Part shown: piece after piece, positions 12,301 to 22,850 of the stretch | How the letters are laid out: every line of letters begins with the position of its first letter | Position numbering within the stretch: position 1 is the first letter of the stretch | NCBI GenBank assembly: GCA_918807975.1 | Contig: OU964922.1 | Coordinates: forward strand, 27,764,329-27,828,328 | DNA: 64,000 nt | Direction of reading: 5' to 3' | Source: Aplidium turbinatum | Lineage: Eukaryota; Chordata; Ascidiacea; Aplousobranchia; Polyclinidae | The notes under the pieces: model-generated | Seen by the model: the letters and a program-made list of their open reading frames with translations, nothing else | What the model was told of the DNA's origin: nothing | Database searches by the model: none | Translations under genes and position numbers: made by a program

Positions 12301-15300
12301 TCACGGATGTTCCACGTAATTTTTAACTTTGAAAACTGCTATTGTGTCAGCTTTGTTTTAGAATTGTATTGCAACAGTTTAGTGGGTTTTTATTCAGAAA
12401 ACTTTAACTGTTATGTTGTGCAGTGAATTTGATGTTTTCACAGTGGACCAGGGGGGATGTTTAATCCAATCTACAAAATAAAAAAACAGAAATGTCACTT
12501 GCGTACCAACATGTTTTTAGTGTTGCAAATCGAATAATCAAACGGCATTGTTGCTGCGCTATTCTGCACGTATGTGGTGCAGCTCGATTGAGTTTAGCCT
12601 TGTCAAGAGCCAATAGTTTTAGCGGTTGCTCCACTTTGTCCGCTGCACTCGTCTTTAGACGACAAGCTTTGTGTTTTCTCTCTTGTTTTGTTGATTGCAC
12701 GCCTGGAACCGTCGTAACAACAACAATGTTCTACTTTGGAGCAGGGTGGTTAGGTTTCCAAAGAAAAACGTGCAGAGCTTGCATTCTTGTATTTGCAGAG
12801 TTTCAAGTACTCGGCTGTATTTTTCTGGTTGGACAAAAGTCGGGGTCAACCTTTTTAACCCATAACAAAATTTTTGTTTTGCGCCCCTGGGTCACTTAGT
12901 TACAAAATGTCCGACATTGTCGTTTGGGCTATGGTATGATTTTCGACAAAGTACTTTGCCAACCATTGGATAAACGTAAATTGCTGCAATTCATCTCGTA
13001 AACCTATTTCCAAGGCAGTTTGGTTCCCCGTTTTTTTAAGACCGCTGTTGATTGCCTTGCGGTGTGGTCTCGGCTCAGTTTACCAAAAACCAGCTTCAAC
13101 ACTTAACCGCAGTCGCGGCCTACCTTCCAAGTGAGACTAAGCGTGCTTCAGCAACATCGCTTCAACGTTTATTTACGTTTAAAACTTACGAGCTGAATCG
13201 ACGTCTGCTTTATTTATCGGACCGCCTCTTTTAGCACTCTATAGACACTATTATCTCCATTACATCTCAAATACCTTTTGTCGCCATGTGTTCTTCCCAT
13301 TTAACTTGAATAGGTAAACCGTTGATGAAAAGGATTTTTGTTTTTGTTCAGCGTCTTTGCTAACTTTTTTTATTGACAAATAACATGTTCCAAATAAATC
13401 AGGGCATGCGTCTTAATTGGAGTATCTTTAATAGTCGGCAAAGCACATGAGTCCAGTGTTACACTTACAGTTAGTTTAACGTTTTTAAGCGTTGTTTTTA
13501 AAGCACGTATGCGATAGATTAAAAGTTTCGATAATTGCATATCACAGCAGTGTTTTTCAACCTTTTTGAGTAAGAGCATTTTTTTGTCTTGAACAGTCTC
13601 GTGTGGAATCAAATACCTGGCATGATGATGATACCGGGATGTATGTATGACGCTCTTCAGATAAAACTATGAAATACTTGCCTGTGTTCGCCTAAAAAGC
13701 TCACCCACAATGGCTCTTGAAACAAACTTGCCATCTTATTATTCAACAACATAGCTTCACCATGATGACAATAATGTATGGCAAGAGAGTCAAGACATTT
13801 GCCGAAAAATTTACTGATTTGCGATTATTCAGTAGGCCTAATGACGTAGGCTCCAATTTTTTCCTAAAAATTTCCAAAACACACAAAAAACGATATCAGA
13901 AAGATTGAAATCATCTTCTGCATCCAGTAGCCTACTAGCTCTACTAATGCGTTCCCCTTTATCAAATCATCCATGTGCTACGCTACAATGCACGCTTTTA
14001 CTTTTGTATTGCTACTTTTGCTTGATTGATTTTAGCACTGATTTTGACCGAATATTCATAAGTTTCAAGTCAAAATTAACCCCCATAATACAAATTTTAG
14101 TTCAAGCTAAAGACATTGCTTTCTTTTGTTGGTTATAAATTGGACTGTTGCGATGAGTGTTGTGATTTAGTTAAAAAAATCAGCACTTTTTTACATTGCT
14201 TAATGTTAAATCGATGTAAATGGCAGATTAAAGATGTGAGACCACAACAATTTCAAAGAATAATAACTTTAAAATCATTAGAAAAAATTCTCAGCATTAG
14301 GTCTTCATTACACAATACTTCTTGTTATCATAGCCACCTAATGTGTGTTAACAATGCCTGCTGTTTCCCGTTTACAGTTCCATAACTTTTTGTGGCCGTG
14401 GTAGTTCATTTTGTGATGGTAATGTTTTTTTAGTCTGATTATTCCAAAATTGAGTTGTTTTTCAGGACCAGTTACTTGTATGGGAACGAAGTAGAAAACA
14501 ATACAAATATTAATTGTTTGCTTTGACACTGACGTTTCGTTCAACGTGACAGCAGCGCATCTTCAGAGCTAACTCTATCCAATGCTGCTACTTGCGATTG
14601 AGAAACTTCATACCTACTTTGTTGTTATACATAGCAACACAATGGCCATTGGAAACTTATATTAAAAACGTAGAAAGTACAAAAATCTACACTGTGTGTC
14701 AAGGTTGTTTAGACGCAATGAAAAAAGCGCCAAAATTTATCACTCTGCGTCAATGAAGAGGAAAATTGAATTGCCAAGAACTTATTTAGATTTTTTGTCA
14801 TTGCAGAAAGAACAAAAAGAATCCAGTCACCGAAGCGGAAACGGCAGACAGGTAATTGTTTATTTTTGGACATTTTCTCACTTCTTTTTTCTTGTTTTTG
14901 CAGATCTGTAGTACAAACGTTTTCTGACTTCTGCTTTGTAGTTAGTGTGGATTAGCTCAGGTGATTTACAAGTACGTAAAGATTTAATGACTTGCCGCAT
15001 TTTTTGTGTCACAAAACTATTTGAGCCACTTTTCGTAATCGGATCTTTTTCAATTTTACAAAACGATTTTTTTTATCAATTATTATTCACGTCTTTTTAT
15101 TGAAAAAAACAACAACGTGTGCCTTCCTCAAGCATTGTGTCTGTCGCAGATAAATGTTCCTTTTATCACGACCATATCGAAGCACATCTGAGTGCGTTAT
15201 TCCCCCATGCTCCAACCCTCTATGCCAAAAAATTAAACAGAAATGCAATGGAACATCTTTGTAGCAAAAGTAAAAGGTAGAAGTCCACAGGAGTTTCTGA

Positions 15301-18300
15301 TGTCGTCTGTTGCATAAGAAAGGAATCCCACGAGTAGTTTGCATTAAAAACATATTTGAAAGATATACCTCGCACATACGACGAGCAATGGAAGACATAA
15401 TCGCGCAGCTACAAATTTAATATGTTGTCACAACATTCACCTTGTTTTTTGTATGGTAGTTTTAAAGGGAAACGTTTACCTGCAGTGCACTATTTTTTAT
15501 TGTGTAAAGCAATGGTCTCGATCCAAATTGTCCTGAGGGCCAAATGAGCACTTGTAAATTAACCAGAGGATCGCAGTAGACGTTCACAATAAGAAGTCAA
15601 TAAACAAAATAACACAATCAAAACGCAATAAAAAAGGTAGTAAGAACACATTAAGAACGTTAGGTCGCAACAAAAAGTAGTAAAAACAGAGATGGAAAAA
15701 GACTATATACGAACGTAAAAAAGCGCAAAGGAAAAAACAAAGAAGAACGCGAACGAAACGACGGACTTGGAGAGTAAAAATCTTGCATCAACTTTCAACA
15801 ACGCGAAAAAAACTAAACCCTTAAAGAACTGACTTCAGCTAATACCATGGTTTCATACTTATTGTGATAACGACACAGTAATTGAATAGGCAATGCGATT
15901 GTGATGTAACAATATTGGTATTTTGCAAGCAGTAAAATGGCGCAACATTAGGACAAAAAAGTCGTGTGAACTTTGGTGAGGCATTCATTTATTTTTTGAA
16001 CAATTTTAGAGTGCATTTTATCTTTTTGAATTTACAGAAAAAATATGTAGGCTACTGTAATTGTTAAACTTTAAAAATGCATGCGGGCCGCACTAAAAGC
16101 CCTCGCGGAGCCGGGTGTTTGAGACCCTTGGTGTAAAGGTTTTTATCTTATGGTTTTAGGTTGGGCAAGCACGATTGCAAACTGATTTTTCAGTTTTTTT
16201 GTATTCCAAGAGTTAATGTGCATATTTTTAACGTTTATTTTTAATTTTTTTACAGCAAAACCTATCTTCTCACAACCTGTCAAAATGCGACGCCATAACG
16301 TTGTGAAACCTCTTGGTGGCACTGTAAGCTTCAAGTGCAAAGCAAAAGGCAAACCCAAGCCAAAGATACGATGGTACAGCCGATTTTTATTTATTTACTG
16401 ACATAAAAACAATATTTAACAATTTTTATTGCGATATTAACCGTCTGTTCATTATCGCCTGGAATGATGCACGCAAAAAGTTTTTATGTCTAAGCGCTGC
16501 TATAAAATCAGCTGTGTGTGATGTGGTGTCGTATGATAGCGTTTAGTATTTTAACATTAAAGCCAATACCCTTAACTTTACTACTTTTGTCTATTCGTAT
16601 GTTCTGGACATAAAACTATAAAACTGTGCAAAGCCTGAACAATAATCGAGATTTAAAAATTTTGTGATCAGCAATGCTGAGTTTCTATAACGGCGAAAGA
16701 ACATAAAGCAATGTTGATACTCCAGAATTTTCAGGTGAATGAAAATGTGATTCTAGCGCAGGGGACTAGCGGTGGCCAAAACGAATTTCATTTGCTAGAA
16801 AGGAAATCATTTACTAAGAAAATGAATTGCAAACGAAACACACAACAATTTCATTTCGTTTCTTTCAGTCTACATTCTAACGAGACATTTAATATTTCAA
16901 TGCAATGCTGTAAACGCGTAAACTAACGTCTGTTTAAGGTATAAAGAAGGCAATTTGACTGAGATTCCTAAGCCGAGTGGATCCAGCAAGCCACACTGGA
17001 TTCTCACTCTCCGCGATATCAAATCTGAAGATAGCGGCCGATACACGTGTCGTGTTTGGAACTCAGTTGGCGAAATATCATCCGAATACATCCTGCGTGT
17101 AGTTGGTAAGTATTGCACGATGCGACGTTGTATGTGAATGTGTATAGAACGTAGTTGCACCACAGACAGGCGACGCACAGCAACGCAACATGGTTGATTA
17201 TTAAGAATGTAGTATTACACACACATACTGTATTAACAAAACAAAAAAAGAAACTTTAACCCTTAACCAACCTTGTTGTGTTGTTGTGCCTTGACTGTTT
17301 GTGGTAGAAGAAAGGGAACTCTCTCCCGAAACTATATTAGTATATGTGGTTGATGAGTGTTACGAGTGTAAAATTGCGAAGAGTATTTCAGTGCGCATCC
17401 CGAGCAGGTCATTGTACTTGGAGAACAATACAAGACGGCCTTTCATCTTGGTTTATGGTCTTGTTGACCTGTCGCAGTACAACAGTTTTTAATAAAATAG
17501 AATTGCACTTTCTGACAGCTTATCGTTTTTGTTTTTTTTTAATTTAAAAAGTCTGCGCTAATGTAATAACACATCACGATGTTGGTTCATGATAATTTGA
17601 GAACACAATCATAGTGCTGTGGCTAAATGACAAATCCTATTATTAATCCATTCATTAATTTTTTTGAGTTTTTTATCTTATTTTATTGTTTTAATTTTCC
17701 AGATATAAGTGAAAGAATGACAATTTTTCCCGTGATGTAATTTTCCGCTGCAAAAACGCAGTTTAATTGAAGGATTATTTTGTAATTACATTCTATATCT
17801 ATGACAAATTGATTTCATTTCTATCTTATTCGCAATTTTAGCCCAGTGCATGAGTCGGTGCTGATAAGACACTCAAAAAATTTTTATGAGTTCTTTGGCA
17901 AAGTCGTTATTATTTCCCCTGGTTTGAGACAATAGCTTTGCTGTAAATTAGATATTTTGTCGCCAAGCTTTCTTTTACCTTTGACCAGTTTAACGCTAAA
18001 TCATCTACTACATTTCATCACCACATCAAGTCATAAAATAGGCGTTGTGTTTCTCTAAAGCGACCAGTTTAGTTTGTATTCTTTTACCTTGTTTTTCTTT
18101 ATGCTAAAAGATTTATAGCCTGCAAACCTAGTGTGATTATAATCATTTTACAGGCCTTGCGTCTCGCATCATGATCGGTGGCTTTTCTTTACTTACCTGA
18201 GTAAATCACAGAGCGCTTGAAAAGGTTTATTTACACTTTTACCTTACACAAAAGGGTATAATGTTAAACTGTGCCCGAAACAAACGTTAGAAAATCAGAT

Positions 18301-21300
18301 TTTTCTTTCAGCTTTAAGACAGTGCAAAGGGTCCTTGAATTACACTTTTTGAAGGAAGCGCTTATCATAATGCTAACAAAGTCACATGACATCAATAAAT
18401 CAGTCGAATTAGCAAATAAAGAAACGAATCGCCTTTAAACTCGTTCATGTGGTAATTTATGACGGCCACCAAGTTAATGTTTTACTAAGTATTCGTTGGA
18501 ACAACAGGCAAACAAAGTCGACGAAAGCGCGCTTGCTTTAATAATTTCATATATTGAGCAATGAACGAAATGTTGTAGAAGGCATCAGTTAGACCTAATA
18601 TATTTTTCCATTTAATTTTCTTATAGTTTGCTGCTGGGACTTTTTTTTTCCGATGTCCTATCACTGCCTGCCACTATTGTTACGAGTTGAAATCTTTGTT
18701 TGGTTTGAAAAAAACGTATATGAATTTTAATGCATTTTGAAAAACTGTAGGCTGCCATCATTTCTTACTGAAATAAACTTTATCTGTCTAGAAAGTAAAA
18801 AATAACGACTGTTTTGCTTCATGTAGGGTACTACTGCTTGTTAGTTCGTGAAAATTTGCGCTGGCAACCGTGTTGTTAAGGACTGTTTATGTGCCATAAA
18901 TGTATTGCATTTGCCTTGTCTTTACTAAAAAATGCAGTTAAATTAGCATACACGAAGATATGCATCTTCTTTCCCATGAGGGGGTTGCTGTCTCTAATGG
19001 GTGCCATTCGTCCTTGCAAATTGCAAGTTTTCGGGATTCATCACGAAGAGGTTGAGTTATAACATTACAAAGTATGATAGAATTTTTTGCTTTGTTTTAA
19101 CAGGGATAAGTGGCCATGAACGACCAGTGCTTCTGAGGCCCCACCCATTGAATACGACCGTCATTTCCGGTGGAAAAGCGTCCATTCAGTGCCGCGTACG
19201 GAGCGTTATTTCCCCAACCGTGAAATGGATCAAGCGGTTGGATCATGAAAGCTTGGACGCGTTTGACGGAAAAATGCCAAACAACTCGCTGGAAATAAAT
19301 AAGAAATTCTACTTGATCCTTCCCCCACAAGAAGTAATGAAATACTTTTTTTTATTCATATGACTTTTTTTGATTGCAAATGGTTGAAGAAAAAGTTTAA
19401 TAGGCATCTATTCTGGAAGGTGTCCCAAGTTCTTCTTATCAACCATTTCTAGACCACGATCGTTTGACATTATTTTTAATCTTATTTTTAAACTATTTTT
19501 TTATGTTTATGTCAAAGTGATTGTCATAGCTGTATTGTTGAACTCGTCAGTCTAGGATTAAAGATCGAAAACATCGAAAACTCCTAAATGTTTTAGACTT
19601 CCATACTCAATTCTCTCCAACAAGCATATTTTTTTATTGATTTCAACGCCACACTTGCTGATAAAAGTCAATGAAATAATCTCTTTAGCTGGGTTTGTAG
19701 ACTACACAATTTCATGCTACGCTAGGGGGAATTTCAGACAATCTTGAAAGTTCTGTTATCGAAAGAATGAAAGGAAATCCATATTTTCACAACTTCCATT
19801 TTTAAACTTGCTGTAGTTATCCACTTGTGCTGCTGAACTCTCAATTAGTGAGATTGTTACCACTCAGTCATCCATATCCAAGCTTAAGTGCACATCTTGG
19901 TGGTCGGAGGTTTGGAGTTATTTTACCACTACGTGGCGCTATTGGTTTTGTAACAGTTACGTTATGCAAGGTTGCCAGATGTCACAATGTTTAATTTTCA
20001 AGTTTAACAGACTTAATACGCAATAGCGTTAGATGGCATCCGGATGTCTTTGAACCAGAATTATGCTTTCTTTCGATCACAGATGATGCGGTTGCGTGAT
20101 GGGTCTTACCTCAACAAGTTGGTTATTAGCCACGCCGCGGTAGAACATTCGGGAATGTACATTTGCCTTGCCGCCAACACAATGGGATATAATTTCCGAT
20201 ACGCTTATTTGACCGTCAAACCTGGTGAGGTTGTGGCCTAAGAAATGCATTGGTTTGTTCAACGTTGTATTGCAAGATATTTCTTTGCAAGGCGTTATTG
20301 ATTGTTTTTCATTGTTGCATCATAACTCCTAATACCTCTACGATTTTTATCATACCGCAGCCCAACTGAAAAGTTGACCAAGCAAACACTAATATACTTT
20401 TTTGCTTTAACTGTCTGTAAAGAGATTTTTAATTGCATCACGACAACAAATAATTTGCCAAACCAAAAGTTTTCATATAAAACATGGCGGTAGTGAGCTG
20501 CAATCAGGCCGAACTTGGCCATTGTCACTGACTCAGGCCATTGTCACTGACTGCATCTACAACTACTTTCTGTACGAACCTCCTAATCTTTTTAATCTAG
20601 AACCATTACAAAACGTTAACATAAAACATTTAATCTTTTTAATAAGCTTTGTCCATGGCCTACTGGAACTGTGCTACTAGGCCGTGCTTAGTCTGATTCT
20701 AAAGTGGCCAAAGTCAAAAACAGTGGTTGAGATCATTAAGCTTAAAGATTCTTACAATGATAAACATTGGAAAGAATCTTTAAACTCGATGACCTCAACA
20801 CCATTTTTTTTACTTGGATCACTTCAAAATCAGCTGTCCAATTATTGTGCTTCTGACGTAGTTTAAAAAAAATCTAGTTTTTAAGCGTTTGTTCCAAGGC
20901 CAGTGGTTTACCTTCCGTGTTGTTGATGTTTTAGTTGGAGAAACCAGACTTCCTTCATCTAGCTTGGAAAGTGAAGAGTCCCTACCTTTGACCACCGTCA
21001 TTGCCATACCAGCCAGCATTGGAATTGTTCTCGTCATTATAATCACCATGTAAGTTTTTCAAAATGATTTCTTGCTTAAGCCAGTTAAAGCCAGCAAATT
21101 TTCAAGGTTGGTTGGTTGGTTTTGAATCTTTATTCTCGGACTGACAAAACCTTGATTGGTCATTCCTGGTAGTTTCGCATACTTCTAGAGGCTCTTGACG
21201 CAGGGCCGGTTACTGAGATTGACGGAGTGAAGTTTTCCGATTGTTGAAGTGTTGTTGCCGGAAAGTTCTTCCATTCACAGGGTTTTGTTTTGTCATCATA

Positions 21301-22482
21301 CGTAAATTGACATTAGTTTTACTTGCATACTACTGTCTTCAACAAGCCGTATAGGTCAACAAAAAGTCAAAATTCACATTATTACCTTGTAAGTGTACAA
21401 CTATTTCACACCTGAGATACAAACACACAATGTAACACAGCAGACGACACCAAGAGCTAAACCGAGAAAATTTCACAGCTTGCTGGCAATCAGAACATCT
21501 TGTTTCATCTTGTTGATTTAGAATTAATAACGTTAAGAATGTTTCAGATGTACGTACACTAAATTAATAAACAAGAAATAGCCGTACCAAAAACAATTCA
21601 TTAACCTTAATTCAATCGACTTTTTTTTCAACAAGTTTTTTTACCAAATTGATCACTTTTATAATGTAACAGATTACACTATCGATATATTATAGCGTTG
21701 TACAATACTATGAAAGTCTTTTATTTGAATTTTTGTGCTCTGTGTTTTTTTTATTTGATTGTTGTCAGAATGTTTCTATGTCGTGTCTATTATGCTAAAC
21801 GGATAAATATTCGTTGCACTTTGTTAATGAAGGCAGTCCTGCTGACTGACGAAACATCTGAAATAATGCTAGATTAAAACATTTTGTAGTACTTTGCATA
21901 CAGCCTCCAGAAAAACTCAAAATTTGATGGAAAATGCTTTTATGGTTTTTTAGATATTGTCTGTCCAAACGAGGTCAGTTCGAGAATTATTCTGAAAGCT
22001 CCTCCACCCAGAGTAGGGTGCCGCAACATCCACACGAGGTTGATTCTCGCTATGAAGAAGTCCCCAGTCTTCCCAGTGCTTCATCACGGTCGGATGATGT
22101 CGTGTCAACATCCGCGGACGAGCATCGAGTTAATGTTCATTTTGCTCCGGATGTTGCTCTTGGAAATCTTTCTCTCGCTTCATCCATTGCTCCTCAATAC
22201 ACTGTAAACGACCGGACTAAAGATTCTTCATGTGATCCAATCTTTTCGGATCAATTGGAGTCCGATGCAACTTCCAACTACATACATTCACCACCGCCGC
22301 CGCCTCCTCCATCTCAGTACAGCCGATCCTCATCCACAGATGCAGGAATTTCCTGGCACAGGAATAAGCATCGGTGTCATATGAACAGTGGGGGTAATCA
22401 TAAACACAGAAAACGAGCACCGGCTAATAACTCATCCTTCCCAACCTATTGTTCGGTTGTTAGGGATTATTCCGACACGTAG
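299..22482 (+). CDS. FGFRL1: FGFRL1-like receptor: three Ig domains, one membrane span, no kinase (complete, 10 exons)
   Basis: Coding exons are 299-383, 1422-1547, 4371-4535, 14807-14851, 16256-16373, 16939-17105, 19104-19333, 20083-20224, 20935-21049 and 21954-22482. All junctions are GT-AG and join in phase to 573 residues; human FGFRL1 is about 504. Order: signal peptide (about 1-25), Ig1 (30-121), basic linker (126-140), Ig2 (141-235), Ig3 (240-359), membrane span (about 380-398), cytoplasmic tail (399-573). Each Ig domain has its two cysteines. Ig2 opens [12 protein letters not shown] and Ig3 carries DGSYLNKL and [13 protein letters not shown], the same blocks as in vertebrate FGFRL1. 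The family binds FGFs and heparan sulfate at the cell surface but has a short tail instead of a tyrosine kinase; FGF modulation here is inferred. Ig1 is exons 2+3, Ig2 is 5+6 and Ig3 is 7+8, each bounded by phase-1 introns. Assignment is firm; the tail diverges. Confidence 0.93.
384..1421 (+). other. FGFRL1 intron 1
   Basis: An AT-rich intron of about 1 kb from gtaagc to tag. I see no open frame, repeat or element in it. Confidence 0.75.
1422..1547 (+). CDS. FGFRL1: FGFRL1 exon 2: Ig1, first half
   Basis: The acceptor is gtag at 1418-1421 and the donor gtatgt at 1548; phase 1 to phase 1. It encodes the strands up to the core tryptophan: the first Ig cysteine in ILPCVVSG, then [10 protein letters not shown], which parallels the PPLTMWTKDG region of vertebrate FGFRL1. 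Confidence 0.93.
1926..4345. mobile_element. Long-inverted-repeat DNA element (MULE- or foldback-like), non-autonomous
   Basis: The left arm (1926 to about 2846) and right arm (about 3433-4345) are near-perfect inverted copies of roughly 0.9 kb. The termini are AGGGTGGAGTG and its complement. The 10-base direct repeat AATGTAAAGT flanks the element at 1916-1925 and 4346-4355. Long arms plus a 9-10 bp target duplication are typical of Mutator-like or foldback elements; the family is not certain. The centre (2850-3430) holds no transposase frame but does hold a tRNA-like SINE head at 3213-3290. The high similarity of the arms suggests youth or gene conversion. Confidence 0.88.
3213..3290 (+). 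repeat. tRNA-like SINE head inside the inverted-repeat element
   Basis: An A box (TAGCTCAGTGG) and a B-box-like GGTTTGACTCTC are spaced as in a tRNA promoter, and the text resembles the heads of the SINE copies at 38347 and 41971. No SINE body follows, so this is a fragment captured between the arms. Confidence 0.6.
4371..4535 (+). CDS. FGFRL1: FGFRL1 exon 3: Ig1, second half
   Basis: The acceptor cctttttcag ends at 4370 and the donor gtaaca starts at 4536; phase 1 to phase 1. It holds the Ig signature [16 protein letters not shown] with the second cysteine, matching EDAGVYVCKATNGFG of vertebrate FGFRL1. Confidence 0.93.
5465..5632. repeat. Short inverted-repeat element with telomere-like core
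   Basis: Two tandem CGGTGAGTCCGATT units at 5465-5490 are mirrored by inverted units at 5609-5632. Between them, 5567-5606 is a run of TTAGGG and TTAGGGG variants on the + strand. No target duplication was found. It looks like a MITE-like foldback with an interstitial telomere-like tract. Confidence 0.6.
10440..10985 (+). mobile_element. Degenerate 3' end of a Jockey/I-like LINE
   Basis: With frame changes and stops, this reads [19 protein letters not shown], then [17 protein letters not shown], then [14 protein letters not shown]. Those blocks belong to the C-terminal cysteine-rich tail of the same LINE type found at 29.5-32.6 kb. The 3' tail near 10945-10975 matches, inverted, the stretch at 24793-24850. 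It is a dead 5'-truncated copy in FGFRL1 intron 3. Confidence 0.7.
14807..14851 (+). CDS. FGFRL1: FGFRL1 exon 4: 45-base basic linker exon
   Basis: The acceptor ttgtcattgcag ends at 14806 and the donor gtaatt starts at 14852. Its 15 codons are phase 1 to phase 1, so the exon could be skipped without a frame change. It encodes [15 protein letters not shown] between Ig1 and Ig2, where true FGFRs carry an acid box. KRKR could be a heparin-binding or convertase-like basic patch. Support is splice sites and phase; there is no homology support. Confidence 0.7.
15510..16130. mobile_element. Non-autonomous hAT element in FGFRL1 intron 4
   Basis: The 621-bp element begins CAATGGTCTC and ends GAGACCCTTG, with further inverted similarity inside (gagggccaaatg against agccctcgcgg). 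The 8-bp duplication GTGTAAAG flanks it at 15502-15509 and 16131-16138, as expected for hAT. No transposase frame is seen. Confidence 0.85.
16256..16373 (+). CDS. FGFRL1: FGFRL1 exon 5: Ig2, first half
   Basis: The acceptor tttttttacag ends at 16255 and the donor gtacag starts at 16374. Phase 1 in, phase 2 out, splitting the core tryptophan codon. It encodes [12 protein letters not shown] then [16 protein letters not shown]; vertebrate FGFRL1 has ARPRFTQPSKMRRR at this point. Confidence 0.93.
16939..17105 (+). CDS. FGFRL1: FGFRL1 exon 6: Ig2, second half
   Basis: The acceptor ctgtttaag ends at 16938 and the donor gtaagt starts at 17106. Phase 2 in, completing the tryptophan, and phase 1 out. 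It contains [19 protein letters not shown] and [10 protein letters not shown], parallel to [20 protein letters not shown] of vertebrate FGFRL1. Confidence 0.93.
17106..19103 (+). other. FGFRL1 intron 6
   Basis: About 2 kb of AT-rich intron between Ig2 and Ig3. I see no gene or clear element here. Confidence 0.7.
19104..19333 (+). CDS. FGFRL1: FGFRL1 exon 7: Ig3, first half
   Basis: The acceptor gttttaacag ends at 19103 and the donor gtaatg starts at 19334; phase 1 in, phase 0 out. [18 protein letters not shown] and [18 protein letters not shown] align with KPVLTGTHPVNTTVDFGG and CKVRSDVKPVIQWLKRVE of vertebrate FGFRL1. This is the FGF-binding side of the family's ectodomain. Confidence 0.95.
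20083..20224 (+). CDS. FGFRL1: FGFRL1 exon 8: Ig3, second half
   Basis: The acceptor tcgatcacag ends at 20082 and the donor gtgagg starts at 20225; phase 0 in, phase 1 out. It encodes [12 protein letters not shown] and [16 protein letters not shown], nearly the family consensus, with the second Ig3 cysteine. Confidence 0.95.
20935..21049 (+). CDS. FGFRL1: FGFRL1 exon 9: stalk and membrane span
   Basis: The acceptor gttgatgttttag ends at 20934 and the donor gtaagt starts at 21050; phase 1 in, phase 2 out. A Ser/Glu-rich stalk leads into [19 protein letters not shown], one hydrophobic helix like the PVVIGIPAGAVFIL span of vertebrate FGFRL1. Confidence 0.92.
21106..21281 (-). mobile_element. 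tRNA-derived SINE, family 1, truncated copy
   Basis: On the - strand this matches the body of the SINEs at 38347 and 41971, including CTCGGTAACCGGCCCTGCGTC-like text (with changes), and ends in an (AACC)n tail at 21106-21120. The tRNA-like head is missing. It lies in FGFRL1 intron 9. Confidence 0.75.
21954..22482 (+). CDS. FGFRL1: FGFRL1 exon 10: cytoplasmic tail and stop
   Basis: The acceptor tggttttttag ends at 21953 and the stop TAG is at 22480-22482; 175 codons. The tail is rich in serine, with [13 protein letters not shown], a run of seven prolines, and a His/Arg-rich stretch ([16 protein letters not shown]) near the end. Vertebrate FGFRL1 also ends in a histidine-rich tail, though the sequences do not align well. 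Several tyrosines could act as sorting or phosphorylation sites; that is inference. Confidence 0.92.
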
Positions 22483-22850
22483 ACTCAAGTGCTTTGCAAG
22501 TCGTCCCCTCCTAAGTGATCCACAGCACCATGATCATCAAATAACCCATTTCCAGGGTTACTTTTGTGTGTTTCCTTGATGTGGTTATGCATGAAATTCA
22601 TACTTTTGGAGAACAAAACAAAACGCGGTCGGCCACATCGAATTGCCTTGCGAGTGTTGCCAATTTTGTTTGGCTTTTCATAGGGTGTCTTCAAAAACAA
22701 GTTTTAAAAAAATATCAAACTGCTTAAACAAACATTTTTTTGCATCCTTAAACCAAGTTCTTCTTACTTTCAAAGTCATCTTTATGCAAAAAATGTACGA
22801 TTTTCTACACAAAGAAGAATGACTCAATAAAGGCCTACAGCTACAATTAT
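22483..22850 (+). other. FGFRL1 3' untranslated region with poly(A) signal
   Basis: An AATAAA at 22826-22831 follows the stop by about 345 bases and is the first such hexamer downstream. The transcript probably ends about 10-30 bases later. Confidence 0.65.

Larger units (their letters stand above)
4536..14806 (+). other. FGFRL1 intron 3, about 10.3 kb
   Basis: This separates Ig1 from the linker exon. Recognisable contents are the telomere-like inverted-repeat element at 5465-5632 and a LINE 3' remnant at 10440-10985. The rest is AT-rich DNA in which I find no gene; several open frames up to 135 codons have no recognisable domain. Confidence 0.7.

Noticed and set aside
12492-12899. Open frame of 135 codons in FGFRL1 intron 3
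   Set aside because: The product is a low-information, Cys/Leu-rich string without domain, splice support or conservation signal; overlapping frames on the other strand are as long.
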